A stretch of DNA of 64,000 nt from Coptis chinensis (lineage: Eukaryota > Streptophyta > Magnoliopsida > Ranunculales > Ranunculaceae). The stretch lies in NCBI GenBank assembly GCA_015680905.1, contig CM027379.1, positions 27,856,501 to 27,920,500 of the forward strand, in the 5' to 3' direction. Positions 1 to 11,222 of this stretch are shown here, piece after piece; the stretch's first letter is position 1, and each line of letters begins with the position of its first letter. Made by a program: the position numbers and the translations under genes. The notes under the pieces were generated by a model, which worked only from the letters and a program-made list of their open reading frames with translations, ran no database searches and was not told the origin of the DNA.

Positions 1-2027
1 TGCGTCTGTAGCTGCTGAAGCTAGCACTTCAGATCACGGTGAGGGGTCGTCGTCTTCAAGCGGGCTGCCACCTAGGGTTGTGGATAGACATGCTTTGAGG
101 GCGTTCCCATATCTGAGAAAGAAATATGGGATAACCATAAGCGATCTGGAGATCCATGAGCCTGATCAGAACGCTCTGGTTTATAGTGATAGGTACACCC
201 CCACCAAATCGTGGGGTGATCATCTGTGAGGGACAGCTGAGGGCGCACATGACGATACCGTTCTCCAAGCTGGTTTGCGAGTTCCTGAACCGTTGTGGCA
301 AGGCGCCTGTTCAGTTTGTGGGTAATACGTGGCGATTATTCAAGGTTTTTGACCTATTGAACGCCAATGGGGAGTACCGAATTGAGGTCGCTGATGTTAT
401 CGAGCACTACCTCGTAAAGCGATCTAGATCGCTGAACTTTAGCCTGCAAACTCGAGCTACGTTGTTGGGCGTTCTGGATGGTAAGAGTAACGAGTCGTGG
501 GACAAACGACCGCTGCTCCTTGTAGGAAGCTACTGTGCTAGCGGGTTCAGTGTGGACCATAGAATATGCGACTTTACTGGTGGGTAGCAGCGCGTTGTCT
601 GATTAGGTCAACTTGGTTTTGCTGAACTTATACTGAAATTGTTGTCTTGTTTTCTATGCAGATATCCGCCTGAAAAAGGAGTCGAGTCGACAGGTGATCG
701 AGAAGTTCGCTAGGCTGACGCGAGCTGAAAAATAGGCAAAGCTACCGGAAGTTGCACATTTCTTTAAAGAGCGCGGAGGACCTGCAATCCGGGAGAAAAG
801 AGAAGAGCAGAAAGCCAGAGCGCGGGGTAAGGTGAGTGGGAAGACGTCGAAGAAAGCTGTGATGGAGAAGCATAAGAGCGATCTGGTGACGCGGGAAGAC
901 AGGCAACGAGGCCGTACTGGGGTGAATCGACCCATTGGAAGTGCTGGGGCCTCTGGGTCTGGAGCGGGGAAGGGTCGAGAGGACGCTCCTTTGGATGTGG
1001 ATGACGTTCTCTTCGACATCCCAGAGTATCGACCTGCAAAGGCTGCGCGAGGGTATTTGAGACCGTCTTGGGTGGTGAAGCGCGAATCGGGGAAGGGCGC
1101 TCGCGAACTCGGGGGCGAGGCCGATGCCGGACTTGGCGCCCTAGGTGAGGACGCCCGGAGGTTGCCCCGAGGTCGCTCGACCAGGGGGTTGTTGGAGATC
1201 CCTCCGCAAGATGAAGCGGAAAGGTTGGTGCAAGAGAGATCGGTAAGGGGCACTCCAAGATCGAAAAGACGAGCCGAGCGCAACGACGATGTACATCGAT
1301 GAAGTAACTGGGAAGAAGCGCTATGTGAGGAGGTCAAACTGCAGCTACAAGTCCGCACCCATAGCTGCTTGCTTGTTAGAGGGGATGACCCTGGACGGTG
1401 ATAGGAAGGACCTGGATGCTAAGGAGCTGGAGTCGAACCTGAGGGGGATGGACAAAGCGATGTGCCTGGTGAGTAACCCTTTCGTTCTACTTGACTGTGT
1501 TATCGCGTTACATGCTGTTTGTTTGGTAATAACGTGATTTGTTGTGTGATCTGTCGCAGCTGATCGCTGGGTACCAGAAGCTGAAGACGTCTGCGCAAAT
1601 CGCTGAACTGGAGAAGGCGGACGTTGAGTCACTAAGGGACGAGTTGTCGAATCTACGAGCGGTGCAAGAGGCCGAGAAGGCCGAACTGGATGCGCTGAGG
1701 CCTCAGCTCACTGCCCTGACTCTGGAGAAGACCTCTGCTGTGAACGAGTCGATCGAGTTGAAGCATGAGGTGGAGGCGTTGAGGGGCCAACTAGCCGCGG
1801 CGAACACCTATGCAGAACGATGTAAGACTTCTACTCTGCAAGCTAAAGAGGCCTATCTCACCATCCGCGCTGAGGTGGAGGAGCTGGAAAGGAAGCTGGA
1901 CGACCTGCAGGAGGAGCGGGAACGCCGGACTTCGGGCGAGCTAGAAGTTGAACTGCCTGAAGATGCCGCCCCTGCTCCTACAGTCGTGTCACCCCCCCTC
2001 ACTGGTCTGATGAGCGAGCAGCTTTAG
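1..2027 (+). pseudogene. antisense extra gene (Transposase_28-like), copy 1, 5' end outside window
   Basis: Runs opposite to pol. The N-terminal part (from base 2, then shifted frame from about 156) resembles plant Transposase_28 ('putative gypsy type transposon') proteins: ICEGQLRAHMTIPFSKLVCE and NTWRLFKVFDLL. Two introns fit the rules: 580-661 and 1469-1559; both preserve phase. The middle exon is Lys/Arg/Gly-rich. The last exon (1560-2027) is a Leu/Glu-rich coiled coil ending in a TAG after LTGLMSEQL. Lesions: a frameshift near 205-215, an in-frame TAG at 733-735 (probably from CAG), and a frameshift near 1290. The function of this family is unknown. It is an accessory gene of Tat-type elements, not a DDE transposase. 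Confidence 0.72.
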
Positions 2028-2640
2028 GGGTCCAGTGATCTCCATGTGGTTGGTGCTGAGGCAGTTGTGGCGTCTTCTGGTGATCCAAGCTCCGTCTCCG
2101 TTTTGAATGTTGCTCTTAGAGAAGATTTAGACGAAAATGTTTAGACCATTTGTTGTTGTATGTGGTTGTATTGGGCCTCTGGCCGTAAACAATAGAGCTG
2201 GGTTCCTAGGTTGACCTGGGCAGCTCGCTTTTCTTCTTTGTTATTAATTATGATACTTAATGATTAACTGTGCTAGATTTCCTGAGTGTTCTCAGCAGCA
2301 CGGTTAGTCTGTGAACTAGGGCGTCCCTCTTGTCGTTAGGTCGCTCCTTGTATGAATGTGAATCTTGTTGCTCTCTCCCTTTATACCTAGCCTTGTGTAT
2401 GAGAAGAATGTTTGTATTTGTAAGCGTGTGCATGCTGTTGCGAACTAAATGGTGCAGGTCGCTCGTCTCTATGAGGGCGGCAGGGCATTTTGTACTCTGG
2501 CGCAGCCTGAGCTATAGTGCGTGTGTGGCACGTGTCGGGATGTGGACGGTCGGGAGATATGAAATGATGGCTGCCAGGTTGGCTGGCATTTGGTGTCTCG
2601 ATGCCATAATGGTGTGCCTTGGAAAGAGACGTTTCGTGGG
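2028..2640. other. spacer between the two antisense gene copies
   Basis: AT-richer non-coding DNA after the coiled-coil exon of copy 1. It probably holds the 3' end of copy 1 and the upstream promoter region of copy 2. Short open frames here have no recognisable domains. Confidence 0.5.
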
Positions 2641-2648
2641 TATAAATA
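2641..2648 (+). promoter_or_regulatory. TATA box upstream of antisense gene copy 2
   Basis: TATAAATA lies about 110 bp before a GT-AG leader intron (donor at about 2755, acceptor at about 2840) and 207 bp before the ATG at 2848. The spacing suits an independent RNA polymerase II promoter for the antisense gene rather than LTR-driven expression. Inferred from sequence only. Confidence 0.55.
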
Positions 2649-2847
2649 CGACTGGTCTTGGGAGAGCAACGGCATTTGCTCTTCTTGTTCTTCCTACTGC
2701 GGCTGCTCCCCTTCTCACTTGCTTCCGTTTCGCTCCGCTTTCCCTTTTACTCAGGTACGTTTCTCTTTCCTTCGTTTAGATCATGAACGTAGAGGTTACT
2801 GGCCGCTCTGATCATCTCTGTTTTGTTTTCTGTGCCCAGCTTTCATT

Positions 2848-3850
2848 ATGGCTCGGTGTTTCCCCTACATCAGAGGAGAAGGGAGTGTTAGAGCGAGTTC
2901 CCCTCTGCTCATGGAGGAGATGGAGTTCCGTCCTCATGTGCATGGGGACCGCGGTAAGAGGAAAGCTGTGGCGTATGGGGGCAAGAAGAGCAAGCGATCT
3001 AAGGGATCCGGTCGCTCGACGGGCGGCATTGTATTCAGGTCGCTGCAGCGAGCGGAATGCTCCCCTCGGGCTGCTGATGGAAGCGACGACTTGGGGCAAG
3101 GTCGTCACGTCGCTAGTGAGAGAGTTCCCCCCGGTCGGGACGGGGAGCGAATTCTACTATGTGGGGAGAACGGGGAAGAAGCGTGCTGTAAAACGCTCTG
3201 ATTGCAGCTTCCACTCGGCGCCCATAGCGACTAGTCTGCTGAAGGGGATCGTGTGAGATGGGGACCGAGCTGAAGTCGAGGATGAAGACATGGATACGCT
3301 GCTGGGGACCATGGATATGGCTAGTTGTTTGGTGAGTGTTTCTCTGTCAACTTCGCCGCTTTGTTGTTTAAGTGATTCTGATTGTGATTTTGTCCTTATA
3401 GTTTCTGGCTAGGTATGATAAGCTCAAGAACGCTGTGCAATGTGCTGACACTGATGTCAACTCCCGGGTCGAGCTGGGATGCTTGCGAGCTGCCTGGGGG
3501 GCTGACAAGAGGAAGCTGGACGCCGATGATAATGGCCAAGCACCGTCTTCGCGCCGATGAGAACGCTAAACTGGTCACTTCAATGGCTGAGCTGCAAATG
3601 GAGGTAGCGGAAGTCACTGAGTACGCTAAGCGATGTCGGCCGGGTTGCTCGCGCAAAGCTCAAAGCGCGATACCACGCCCTCAGAAGCGAGTATGCCAAT
3701 TTGGACGACGAAGTATTGTCACCGACAAAGGCGTGCTTTCGGGGGACGGGTATCTTGGTTGTTCTCGCGAAAGCTGCGAGGCACATTCCTTCGACCAGCA
3801 CAGCTCCTCAAGATAAACATGTGGTTGCGGCTCCGTGATGGTGATTTCTC
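2848..3850 (+). pseudogene. antisense extra gene, copy 2 (divergent paralogue of copy 1)
   Basis: Starts MARCFPYIRGEGSVRAS behind a probable leader intron. After a frameshift near 3150-3200 it reads TGKKRAVKRSDCSFHSAPIA, which matches TGKKRYVRRSNCSYKSAPIA of copy 1. It has the same downstream intron position (3332-3401) before LARYDKLKN (copy 1: IAGYQKLKT). So this is a duplicated gene with conserved exon structure but a different, shorter N-terminus. A TGA at 3254-3256 and further frameshifts near 3500-3650 break it. Confidence 0.65.
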
Positions 3851-4249
3851 TTCCTGGTAAGAAACTTAGTTCGTGTTGAAGTGATCCATCTGTTCTTTGC
3901 CCCTACGAGGGTTAAACATTAGAGCTGTGGTTTTTAGGCTTGCCCTGAGCAGTTCGCTTTTATTTGGTATAGAGAATTGACTCCACGAAAGTGGCAGTTC
4001 GTTAATTTTCCTTTCTTTGGTCACCGGTCCGATCTGGATTTCCTGGGTAAACCCAACAGATCGGTGGGTTTGAACTGGTTACCTGAAATTTGTTGTATAG
4101 TTCCATGGTAATTGTATGCTTAATGTTTATCTTTTGCTTGACTCCCTCTAACTATTACTCTCTTACTTAGTTCATTGGGCTTGTTTCTGAGATGTGTTCT
4201 CGTAAAGCGTTATGCTTGTTTAGTATTGCTCGGGAGAGCGATCTAGGAG
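3851..4249. other. non-coding stretch before the tandem array
   Basis: AT-rich DNA between antisense copy 2 and the 139-bp repeats; no domain, RNA gene or transposon end seen. Confidence 0.4.
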
Positions 4250-5371
4250 ATGTAAGTGTTTGATTAGCTTAGGCTAAGGGGGAACGTGACCCTGGGAGTT
4301 CCTGAGGTCGTGTTGCTCGCTGGGAGCGTTCTTACGTAGTTGATCTTAGGAGTATAGGTCCTCGATTAGCGAGGCTCAGAGAGGCTATGAGCCTGTAAGC
4401 CCCTGAGAGCGTTCTGCCCGCTTGAGAGCGTGTAGCCCCTGAGGGCGTGCTGCCCCTGAGAGCGTTCTCGCTGAGTTGATCCTAGGAGTGTAGGTCCTCA
4501 ACTTAGCAAGATTCGGAGAGGCGATAAGCCCAGAAGCTCCTCGAGGCGTTATGCTCGCTTTGAGAGCGGCGAGCCCCCCGGAGGGCGCTCCGCTTTTGAG
4601 AGTGTTCTCGCTGAGTTGACCCTAGGAGTGTAGGTCCTCAACTTAGCAAGATTCGAGAGGCGATAAGCCCGTAAGCTCCCCGAGAGCATTCGCGCTTCGA
4701 GAGCGTCGCGTAGCCCCCCGAGGTCTTTGCGCCCCGGTGAGCCGTTTCGCCGAGTTGATCCTAGGAGGTAGGTCCTCAACTTAGCAAGATTCGGAGAGGT
4801 GATAAGCCTGTAAGCTCCTGAGAGCGTTCTGCTCGCTTGAGAGCGTGTGTAGCCCCTGAGGGTGTGCTGCTCCTGAGAGCGTTTTCGCTGAGTTGACCCT
4901 AGGAGTGTAGGTCCTCAACTTAGCAAGATTCGGAGAGGCGATAAGCCTGTAAGCTCCCCGAGAGCGTTCTCTACTCGCCAGAGGCGTCGAGCCCCCCGAG
5001 GGCGGCCGCTTCCGAGAGCGTTTCGCCGAAGTTGATCCTAGGAGTGTAGGTCCTCAACTTAGCAAGATTCGGAGAGGCGATAAGCTTGTAAGCTCCTGAG
5101 AGCGTTCTGCTCGCTTGAGAGCGTGCGTAGCCCCTGAGGGCGTGTTGCTCCTGAGAGCGTTCTCACTGAGTTGATCCTAGGAGTGTAGGTCCTTAACTTA
5201 GCAAGATTCGGAGAGGCGATAAGCCTGTAAGCTCCTGAGGAGCCGCTCGCCGCTTGAGAGCGCGTAGCCTCTCCGAGGGCGTCTTTGCCCCCGAGAGTGT
5301 TCTCGCTGAGTTGATCCTAGGAGTGTAGGTCCTCAACTTAGCAAGATTCGGAGAGGCGATAAGCCTGTAAG
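4250..5371. repeat. tandem array of about 139-bp monomers in the 3' region of element 1
   Basis: The block GAGTTGATCCTAGGAG, or a close variant, recurs at about 4337, 4473, 4613, 4752, 4890, 5028, 5168 and 5308, giving periods of 136-140 bp. Each monomer continues with GTAGGTCCTCAACTTAGC and GGAGAGGCGATAAGCC. The second half of the monomer is itself built from short units around GAGAGCGTT and GAGGGCGT. The array lies between the pol stop (5512) and the antisense genes. It has no coding potential and is too regular to be chance. Confidence 0.93.
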
Positions 5372-5511
5372 GAGGCAGTGCATATGGTGCTTGCAGTGCA
5401 AGTGGCGTGGTTTGGAGATGCGAGTAAAACCGCAGTTTATGATAACAATCTTGAGTATCTTACACTTTAGCTTGTAGTAGATGGAAACATGAATTACAAT
5501 ACCTAATGCAA

Positions 5512-6640
5512 CTACTGGTAAAACTCTTTTAGCAAGTATGTGTTCCAAGGTCGTGGCAACAACTTCCCTTCCTGGGTTTTAATCCAATACGCTCCATTGC
5601 CAACTACGCGTTCCACTATGTAAAGGCCTTCCCACGTTGGCGCTAGCTTAGAGTCATCTTGAGTTTTCTTCAAAACTAGATCCCCAGGTTGAAAAGATTG
5701 AGGATGTACTCGTTTGTTGTAAGATCGCTTTAGGACTTGTTGGTAGGATGCTACTCTGATAGCTGTTAGATCGCGCCGTTCTTCGAGGAGGTCGACCTCT
5801 CGAGCTAATACTGAGTCATTATGTCCTGACTCGACAAGCTCAGATCGGGTTGTCGTGATTGTCAGCTCGGTGGGGATGACGGCTTCGGTGCCATAGCATA
5901 AGGAAAATGGTGATTCGCCGGTGCTGGAGCGAGCTGTAATGCGGTGAGCCCATAGTATGTTCTCGAGCTGATTTGGTCATTGGCTCTTGTTCTTTTTGAT
6001 TTTCTTCTTCAAATTCTCTAGAATGGCTTTGTTGCTGGCCTCCGCTTGGCCATTGCTTTGAGCGTACTGGGGCGTAGAGAATGCATGAACGATCTTCCAC
6101 TTGGCTAGGAACTCTTTGACTGTTTTGCCCTTGAACTGGGAGCCATTGTCCATCACCAGTGTGTGTGGTAAGCCAAACCTGGTGATGATATGAGTCCAAA
6201 TGAAATTCCTGACATGTGATTCTTTGACGTGTGCCAACGGAATTGCTTCGACCCACTTAGTGAAATAATCTGTGGCAGCTAGGACAAAGCGGAAGCCGGT
6301 GTTCTTCTGAGGGATGAATGGTCCCATAATGTCCATGCCCCACATGTGGAACGGCCAAGGGCTCGCGATGTTGATCGGTTCACGGGTCGGGTTGATGATG
6401 TTGTGACCAAATGTTTGATATTTGACACACTTGAGGACATACGATTTGGCATCAATCTGCATACGGGGCCAGAAGTATCCTTGGGAGATCGCTTTGTGGG
6501 CCAATGAGCGACCTCCGGCATGATTGCCACACTCTCCTTCATGAATCGCCAAGAAATTAATCGACCTTGCTCTGGGCTGATGCACCTCAGATGAGGTCCC
6601 CCGCGGACTTGCGGAATAACCCGCCGCTCACCAAACAATA
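5512..6640 (-). pseudogene. integrase of Tat-type element 1
   Basis: Contains the N-terminal H/C zinc region (HEGECGNHAGGRSLAHK...C-x2-C-like), the catalytic core with DIMGPF, VMDNGSQFKG and the Glu in NGQAEASNK (D,D,E), and a C-terminal GPY-type region (PTWEGPYIVERV). A stop at 5977-5979 interrupts the core-to-C-terminal linker. The last codons end in a TAG at 5512-5514. Integrase inserts the cDNA into the genome; the stop would remove the C-terminal domain. Confidence 0.82.
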
Positions 6641-6878
6641 GCTACGCACGGTGTGGAACTTTTCTCGGCTTTGGCACGGCATCCGGGAGTGTGCCGCGGC
6701 TTTGGATGTATTGTATAATAGGTCGCGATCCATGTTTGACTCATCCGATCTTCGAGAGTGGGCACATGTCACCGATTGCCAAGACATGGTCCGCTTGGTA
6801 AGCCGGGTCGATCGACCACTTCAATGGTCATTGTCTAGGGGCACGATTCGATTGTCCGAGTGGCTAGGCACGCTAAAG

Positions 6879-7323
6879 CTATCTCCGCGGACGGTTCTCG
6901 CCACGCGAAAAATGGGTGTACCGTAGCTCGCTAAAAGAAGGAAGCAAATCATTAACAACTTGAAGGTACTTGGAAAGGTTACCTTCGCCGGTAGTGTACT
7001 CTTTTTGCGATCCGGCAAACGCACCCGGCCATGAAGTCACTAAAGATTTGGAGCTCCCTTTACACCGAAGTTGGATTGCCGCGACGATTCCCATTATTAG
7101 TGCTTCGTACTCTGCTTCGTTATTGGAAGTTGCGAAGTCTATGCGGACTGCTTTCTCTATCATAGCTCCCTCGGGGGATACTAAGACGATTCCGATACCA
7201 CTGCCTCCTGGGTTGCTGGAACCATCGACGTAGAGGGACCAGACTGTCTTTATGTTCGCTTTTGTGGGTGCGACCTCTGTTTCTGCCTCCCAATTAGGGT
7301 CGTCGACTGGAAAATCTGCGACG
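6879..7323 (-). pseudogene. second (archaeal-type) RNase H, element 1
   Basis: Minus-strand translation gives LYVDGSSNPGGSGIGIVLVS followed by FATSNNEAEYEALIMGI, the D...E pattern of an aRNH-type RNase H. In Tat elements this domain sits between the classical RNase H and integrase, as it does here. After about 6960 the reading frame is disturbed, so it is probably inactive. Confidence 0.78.
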
Positions 7324-8738
7324 ACCTGACCCTTCTACGACGTGCGGGGGACGAAGTCCATGTGGTGCTCGCCCAATTCTTCGGCCCATATTGCCATCCT
7401 AGTGGTCTTATTTTCCTTGTGAAGGATCCTCTTCAACGGGAGATCGCTAAGTACTTTGATTGGATGGGCTTGGAAGTAAGGTCTGAATTTTCTTGTCGAG
7501 TATAACAAAGCAAAGACTGCTCTCTCTACGTGGGAGTAATTCCTCTCAGCTGGAGTGAGTGTCTTACTTGTGAAGTAGATCGGCTTTTCTGAACTGTGTT
7601 CCTCTTTGAATAGGACCGAATTGATGGCAAAGTCCGATACTGCCAGATAGAGCCCCAGAGTTTCTCCGTCTGTTGGCTTAGCTAAGACGGGAGGTGTTGT
7701 GAGGTATTCCTTAAGAGTGGAGAATGCTTGGTGGCATTGATCGTTTCATGAGAACTGCTCGCCTTTTTTTAGTATCTGTAGGAACGGTCGGCACTTATCT
7801 GATGCTCTCGATATGAATCGGTTAAGTGCAGCGACCATGCCTGACAACTTTTGTATTTGTTTCTTTGTTTGTGGGTCAGGCATGTCTAAGAACGCCCGAA
7901 TTTGATCTGGATTCGCTTCGATACCTCCCTGCGAGACCTGATATCCGAGAAATTTTTCGGAGGACGCTCTAAAAAGGCACTTCTCTGGGTTCAGCTTCAT
8001 TCCGGTTCGTTGTAGTCTGGAGAACGCTTTCTCGAGGTGAGTAAGGTGGTCGCCTGCTTTCTTGCTTTTGACAACCATATCGTCGATGTAGACTTCCATG
8101 GTATCTCCTAACATGTCCTGGAACATGTCAGTTACTAGTCGTTGATATGTCGCCCCTGCATTCTTCAGTCCGAACGGGAGAACATTGTAACAATAAATTC
8201 CTTGCTCAGTGATGAATGAGGTCTTCTCCTGATCTTCTTCAGCGAGTGGTATTTGGTTGTACCCACTATATACATCCATGAATGATAGCAGCTCGTGCCC
8301 ACAAGTCTGGTCGACAAGTCGGTCGATCATGGGTAGTGGGAAGCTGTCCTTTGGAGTTTCTTGGTTGACGTTGGTGAAGTCGACGCACAGGCGGACTGTA
8401 CCATTCTTTTTCGGAACGGCCACTATGTTTGCTACCCAATCTGGGTAATCGACCTTCCGGATGAAACCTACTTGTTTGAGTTTATCGACCTCATCGTTGA
8501 CTGCTTTTTGAAAACGTAATGACAATCTTCTAGGTCGTTGTCGAACTGGTTTAGCACCAGGGTTGACGTTTAGCTGGTGGCATGCAACGCTAGGATCTAT
8601 ACCAGGCACGTCGATATACGACCAAGTGAACACATCTTTATTCATGGACAGAAAATTTACAAGATGAGCCTTAAGTGTGGGGTCGAGGTTAGCCCCGACA
8701 TAGACGAGTTTAGGGTCGTCTTCTGTTCCCAGATTCAC
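7324..8738 (-). pseudogene. reverse transcriptase and first RNase H, element 1
   Basis: RT palm motifs are in order: VAVPKKNGTVRLCVDFTNVN, MDVYSGYNQI, FGLKNAGATYQRL, the catalytic box YIDD (codons at 8079-8090), then a connection domain ending FLQILKKGEQFS. A TGA at 7746-7748 replaces the usual Trp (TGG to TGA). The frame then runs on through a gypsy RNase H (VSDFAINSVLF, KPIYFTSKTLTPAERNYS, KFRPYF) to about 7324. The domain order RT-RNase H and the sequence are typical Ty3/gypsy. Apart from the stop and the upstream frameshift the RT is well preserved. Confidence 0.88.
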
Positions 8739-8751
8739 TTGCTGCCTTTCT

Positions 8752-9792
8752 TCAATCGGTGCCTGGTTCTGTGCGTTTTGAGTGCTCTCTGGAGGATTGC
8801 ACTTTGCAGATGTCAGGTCTTGGGTCGATGATTGGCTGGAGTAGCCGTAGGAGCTGGAGCATCTTTCGGGTTACGACAACGTGGTCGAGGTGACCGTTTT
8901 GTTGCCGTGACAACGTAAACCGGGTGGTTTGTTCTTGGCCCATTGGTTGTATGAGAGTTGGTGGGGCGATCTCTAGGCTTTGTTTGCACGTGACGTTCTC
9001 CACTGGGGCGACCTCAAGGATTTGCAACGCTGGTACAACTGCTGCCTTGGTGGAGGTCGGGATCCGGGCTGGTGAGAGGAAGTTCTTGTTGGAGCCCCCA
9101 GCGTTCTGTTTGGGTGCGCTGGCTCTCACCTCGGCTACTAAGTCTTTGGACATTGTATAGCTGGTGGGCTCGTTTCTGACGGTGATGGGAGATTCGGCGA
9201 TCTTGTTTGCTGCGATGATCTGGTTACAATGATGGGCCTCGAGCTGATTGCTTCGCAGCTCCATCATTCCCCTTGGGCCCGGAAAACGGATCACTTGGTG
9301 CAAAGTGGACGGTACTGCCTGCATTTGATGGATCCACCGTCGTCCTAGAATTGCGTTGTAAGACGACTTGGTATCGAGGACGCTGAAACGCGTGTTGAAG
9401 CTGACCTTGTCTTCTCGGGAGCCCACTGAGACTGGGAGTATGATGTCTCCTATTAGGTCGGCCCTGGAGCCATTAAATCCGAAGAGGGGTGCGATTGGGT
9501 CTATGAAGACCGACTTTGGCAGGTTCATCTCTTGGATCATGTGGTAGAACAAAATATCGCAGGAGCTGCCAGGATCTATCAAAACTCGCTTGATGGTCCA
9601 GTCGCTGATTTTGACGTGGACCACGAGTGCGTCGTTGTGCGGGAGGCAAACCTTGTTGAGGTCGGCCTCTGAGAAGGTGATGCCTCCTGTCCTGCGTCCT
9701 GAACTGCATGGAGTGGGTGCGGCCTGTGAAGAAAAGTTGTAAACTTCATGAAGGGCGCCTTCTTTTTTCTCGTGAACTTGAGACGGAATCAT
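8752..9792 (-). pseudogene. aspartic protease region of Pol, element 1
   Basis: An open frame of 346 codons. The retropepsin-like core reads VLIDPGSSCDILF, with the D-x-G-S active-site pattern in the form IDPGSS, followed by FGFNGS and YNAILGRRWIH, which are typical of plant gypsy proteases. It cleaves the Gag-Pol polyprotein. The frame is out of phase with the RT downstream (junction about 8740-8752), so at least one indel separates them. Confidence 0.75.
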
Positions 9793-9880
9793 CCTGAAGT
9801 GTGATCATGTGGATGGTTCTGTCATACTCGCGACCTCTTGATGGCTGACGGCGATCTTGACGGGAGCGTTCTCTGGAACG

Positions 9881-11137
9881 TCATCTGTTGTGAGGACGAC
9901 TTTGGGGCCGCGGATCGCTACGTCGTGGCGGGGATCTGCTTCGTATTCTGCGGGCCATGAGCTTGTGACGCAGGTCGCCGTCGGGTATATTGGTGTATTG
10001 CTTGATGTGTCCGGCTTCAACCAGGTCCTGCAAATAATGCTTGAGCCCCCAACACACGTCGGTCTCATGGCACCTAGCACGGTGAAACGCGCAGTAGGGC
10101 TGGTCGGGGCTATCTGCTGGCTGCCTTATCTCTGGTCGGTAGAAGGCAGCTCGCTTGATCTTCTCTAGTATGTAACTAGGAGATCTGGTGAGCACGGCGA
10201 ATTCTCGGTTATTGCTTGGTTTGGGTTTGGAGGATTGCCCTTGTTGTCGGGGTCGCTTTTTAGAGGATGATGTTACCTCGTAAACCTCACCTTCTTCTGT
10301 TTCTTCTTCTTCTTGGTTCTGATCTTTCAAACCTTCTTGCAGCTTGATGTATTTATCAACTCGAAGGCGCATACCGGCGTTTATGGCCGGTCTTTCGTGA
10401 GCAATCGGTGAGTCGCGGTATTGCCGGGTGCGGGCGCGTTTGTGAAAGCCACTCTGACAAATGACTCTTTGAGGCCGTTTTCCATGTCCAAAAGTTCTAT
10501 TTTGAACCGGCTTAAGAAGGAGGAGAGGTTTCCTCCTTACCAAGAGCGAAATTTGGAAGAGTGAATTGAGATCACCCTTCTTACGCCCTGTTATGGACGA
10601 TATTGGCTTCTATGAACGTGTCGGTGAGTTTGTTTGAAGCTTTTATTGAGTCCGCCTCGAGGGAGAAGAACCGGTCGAGTGGGCTATCTTTTAGACTTCG
10701 GGAAACTTGATCGCAATGGAGATGGTCGAACTCGTGCACTTGTAGAGTGCAAGACTTTGAACATACCGGGCTATATCTTGGCTGGGCATGTCGCCGCCGC
10801 CGTCATCATCGGAACCGTGGTTGGACAAAGTCCGGAGGAGAGACTTTGTGAAGTATTTCAAGAACAAATGGAGATGCGGTAGGTTTTCAAAGCATCTTTT
10901 GCACTATCCGGGTGGAATCTTTCTTTTACCGCGTTTTTTGTCGAGCCTTTGGCTCACCGTTGATCTGTTGACTAACGTTGATGACGCCGCCCCTCTGCGG
11001 TGACACCTAGTGGGTTCCGCGGTATCCACCGCGCGTACGCGTAGTGTGACGTTTTCTTGCCTGAGCTCAGCTATTTGCTCGTTCACTGTCCCTAGTTGTC
11101 CTGCTAAAAGGTGGAGTTGAGCTTCGAGGCTTGCCAT
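9881..11137 (-). pseudogene. gag of Tat-type element 1, frameshifted
   Basis: The likely Gag start is the ATG at 11137, opening with MASLEAQLHLLAGQLGTVNE, a short coiled-coil-like stretch. The frame breaks around 10.9 kb and the central capsid part is not continuous. The C-terminal half is open at 9881-10543: an acidic run, a Lys/Arg-rich linker, then the Cys/His pattern C-x2-H-x4-H-x4-C seen in Tat-lineage Gag, and a basic tail rich in RSRSPPR. Gag packages the RNA and forms the particle. Loss of the capsid core makes this copy non-functional. Confidence 0.72.
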
Positions 11138-11204
11138 GCTTCGTGGGCTTGAGAGTTTTGGCTACAGATTTGTTTGGAAATGGTTTGGTATCTCAAGTAA
11201 TCGA

Positions 11205-11220
11205 GACCACAGACGGCGCC
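11205..11220 (-). promoter_or_regulatory. primer-binding site of element 1
   Basis: Minus strand TGGCGCCGTCTGTGG lies two bases inside the LTR. The same string occurs next to the LTR of the second Tat-type element at 35846-35864, so it is a conserved PBS matching the 3' end of a tRNA ending GGCGCCA (tRNA-Asp-like or tRNA-Arg-like; not resolved). Confidence 0.8.
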
Positions 11221-11222
11221 AA

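Noticed and set aside
654..1358. Long minus-strand open frames opposite the antisense gene
   Set aside because: Ser/Arg/Pro-rich shadow of the plus-strand coding region; no domain, and exon/intron structure supports the plus strand.
4250..5371. Regular repeats could suggest a CRISPR array
   Set aside because: Plant nuclear context, 139-bp monomers that are similar throughout with no unique spacers, and a position inside an LTR element.
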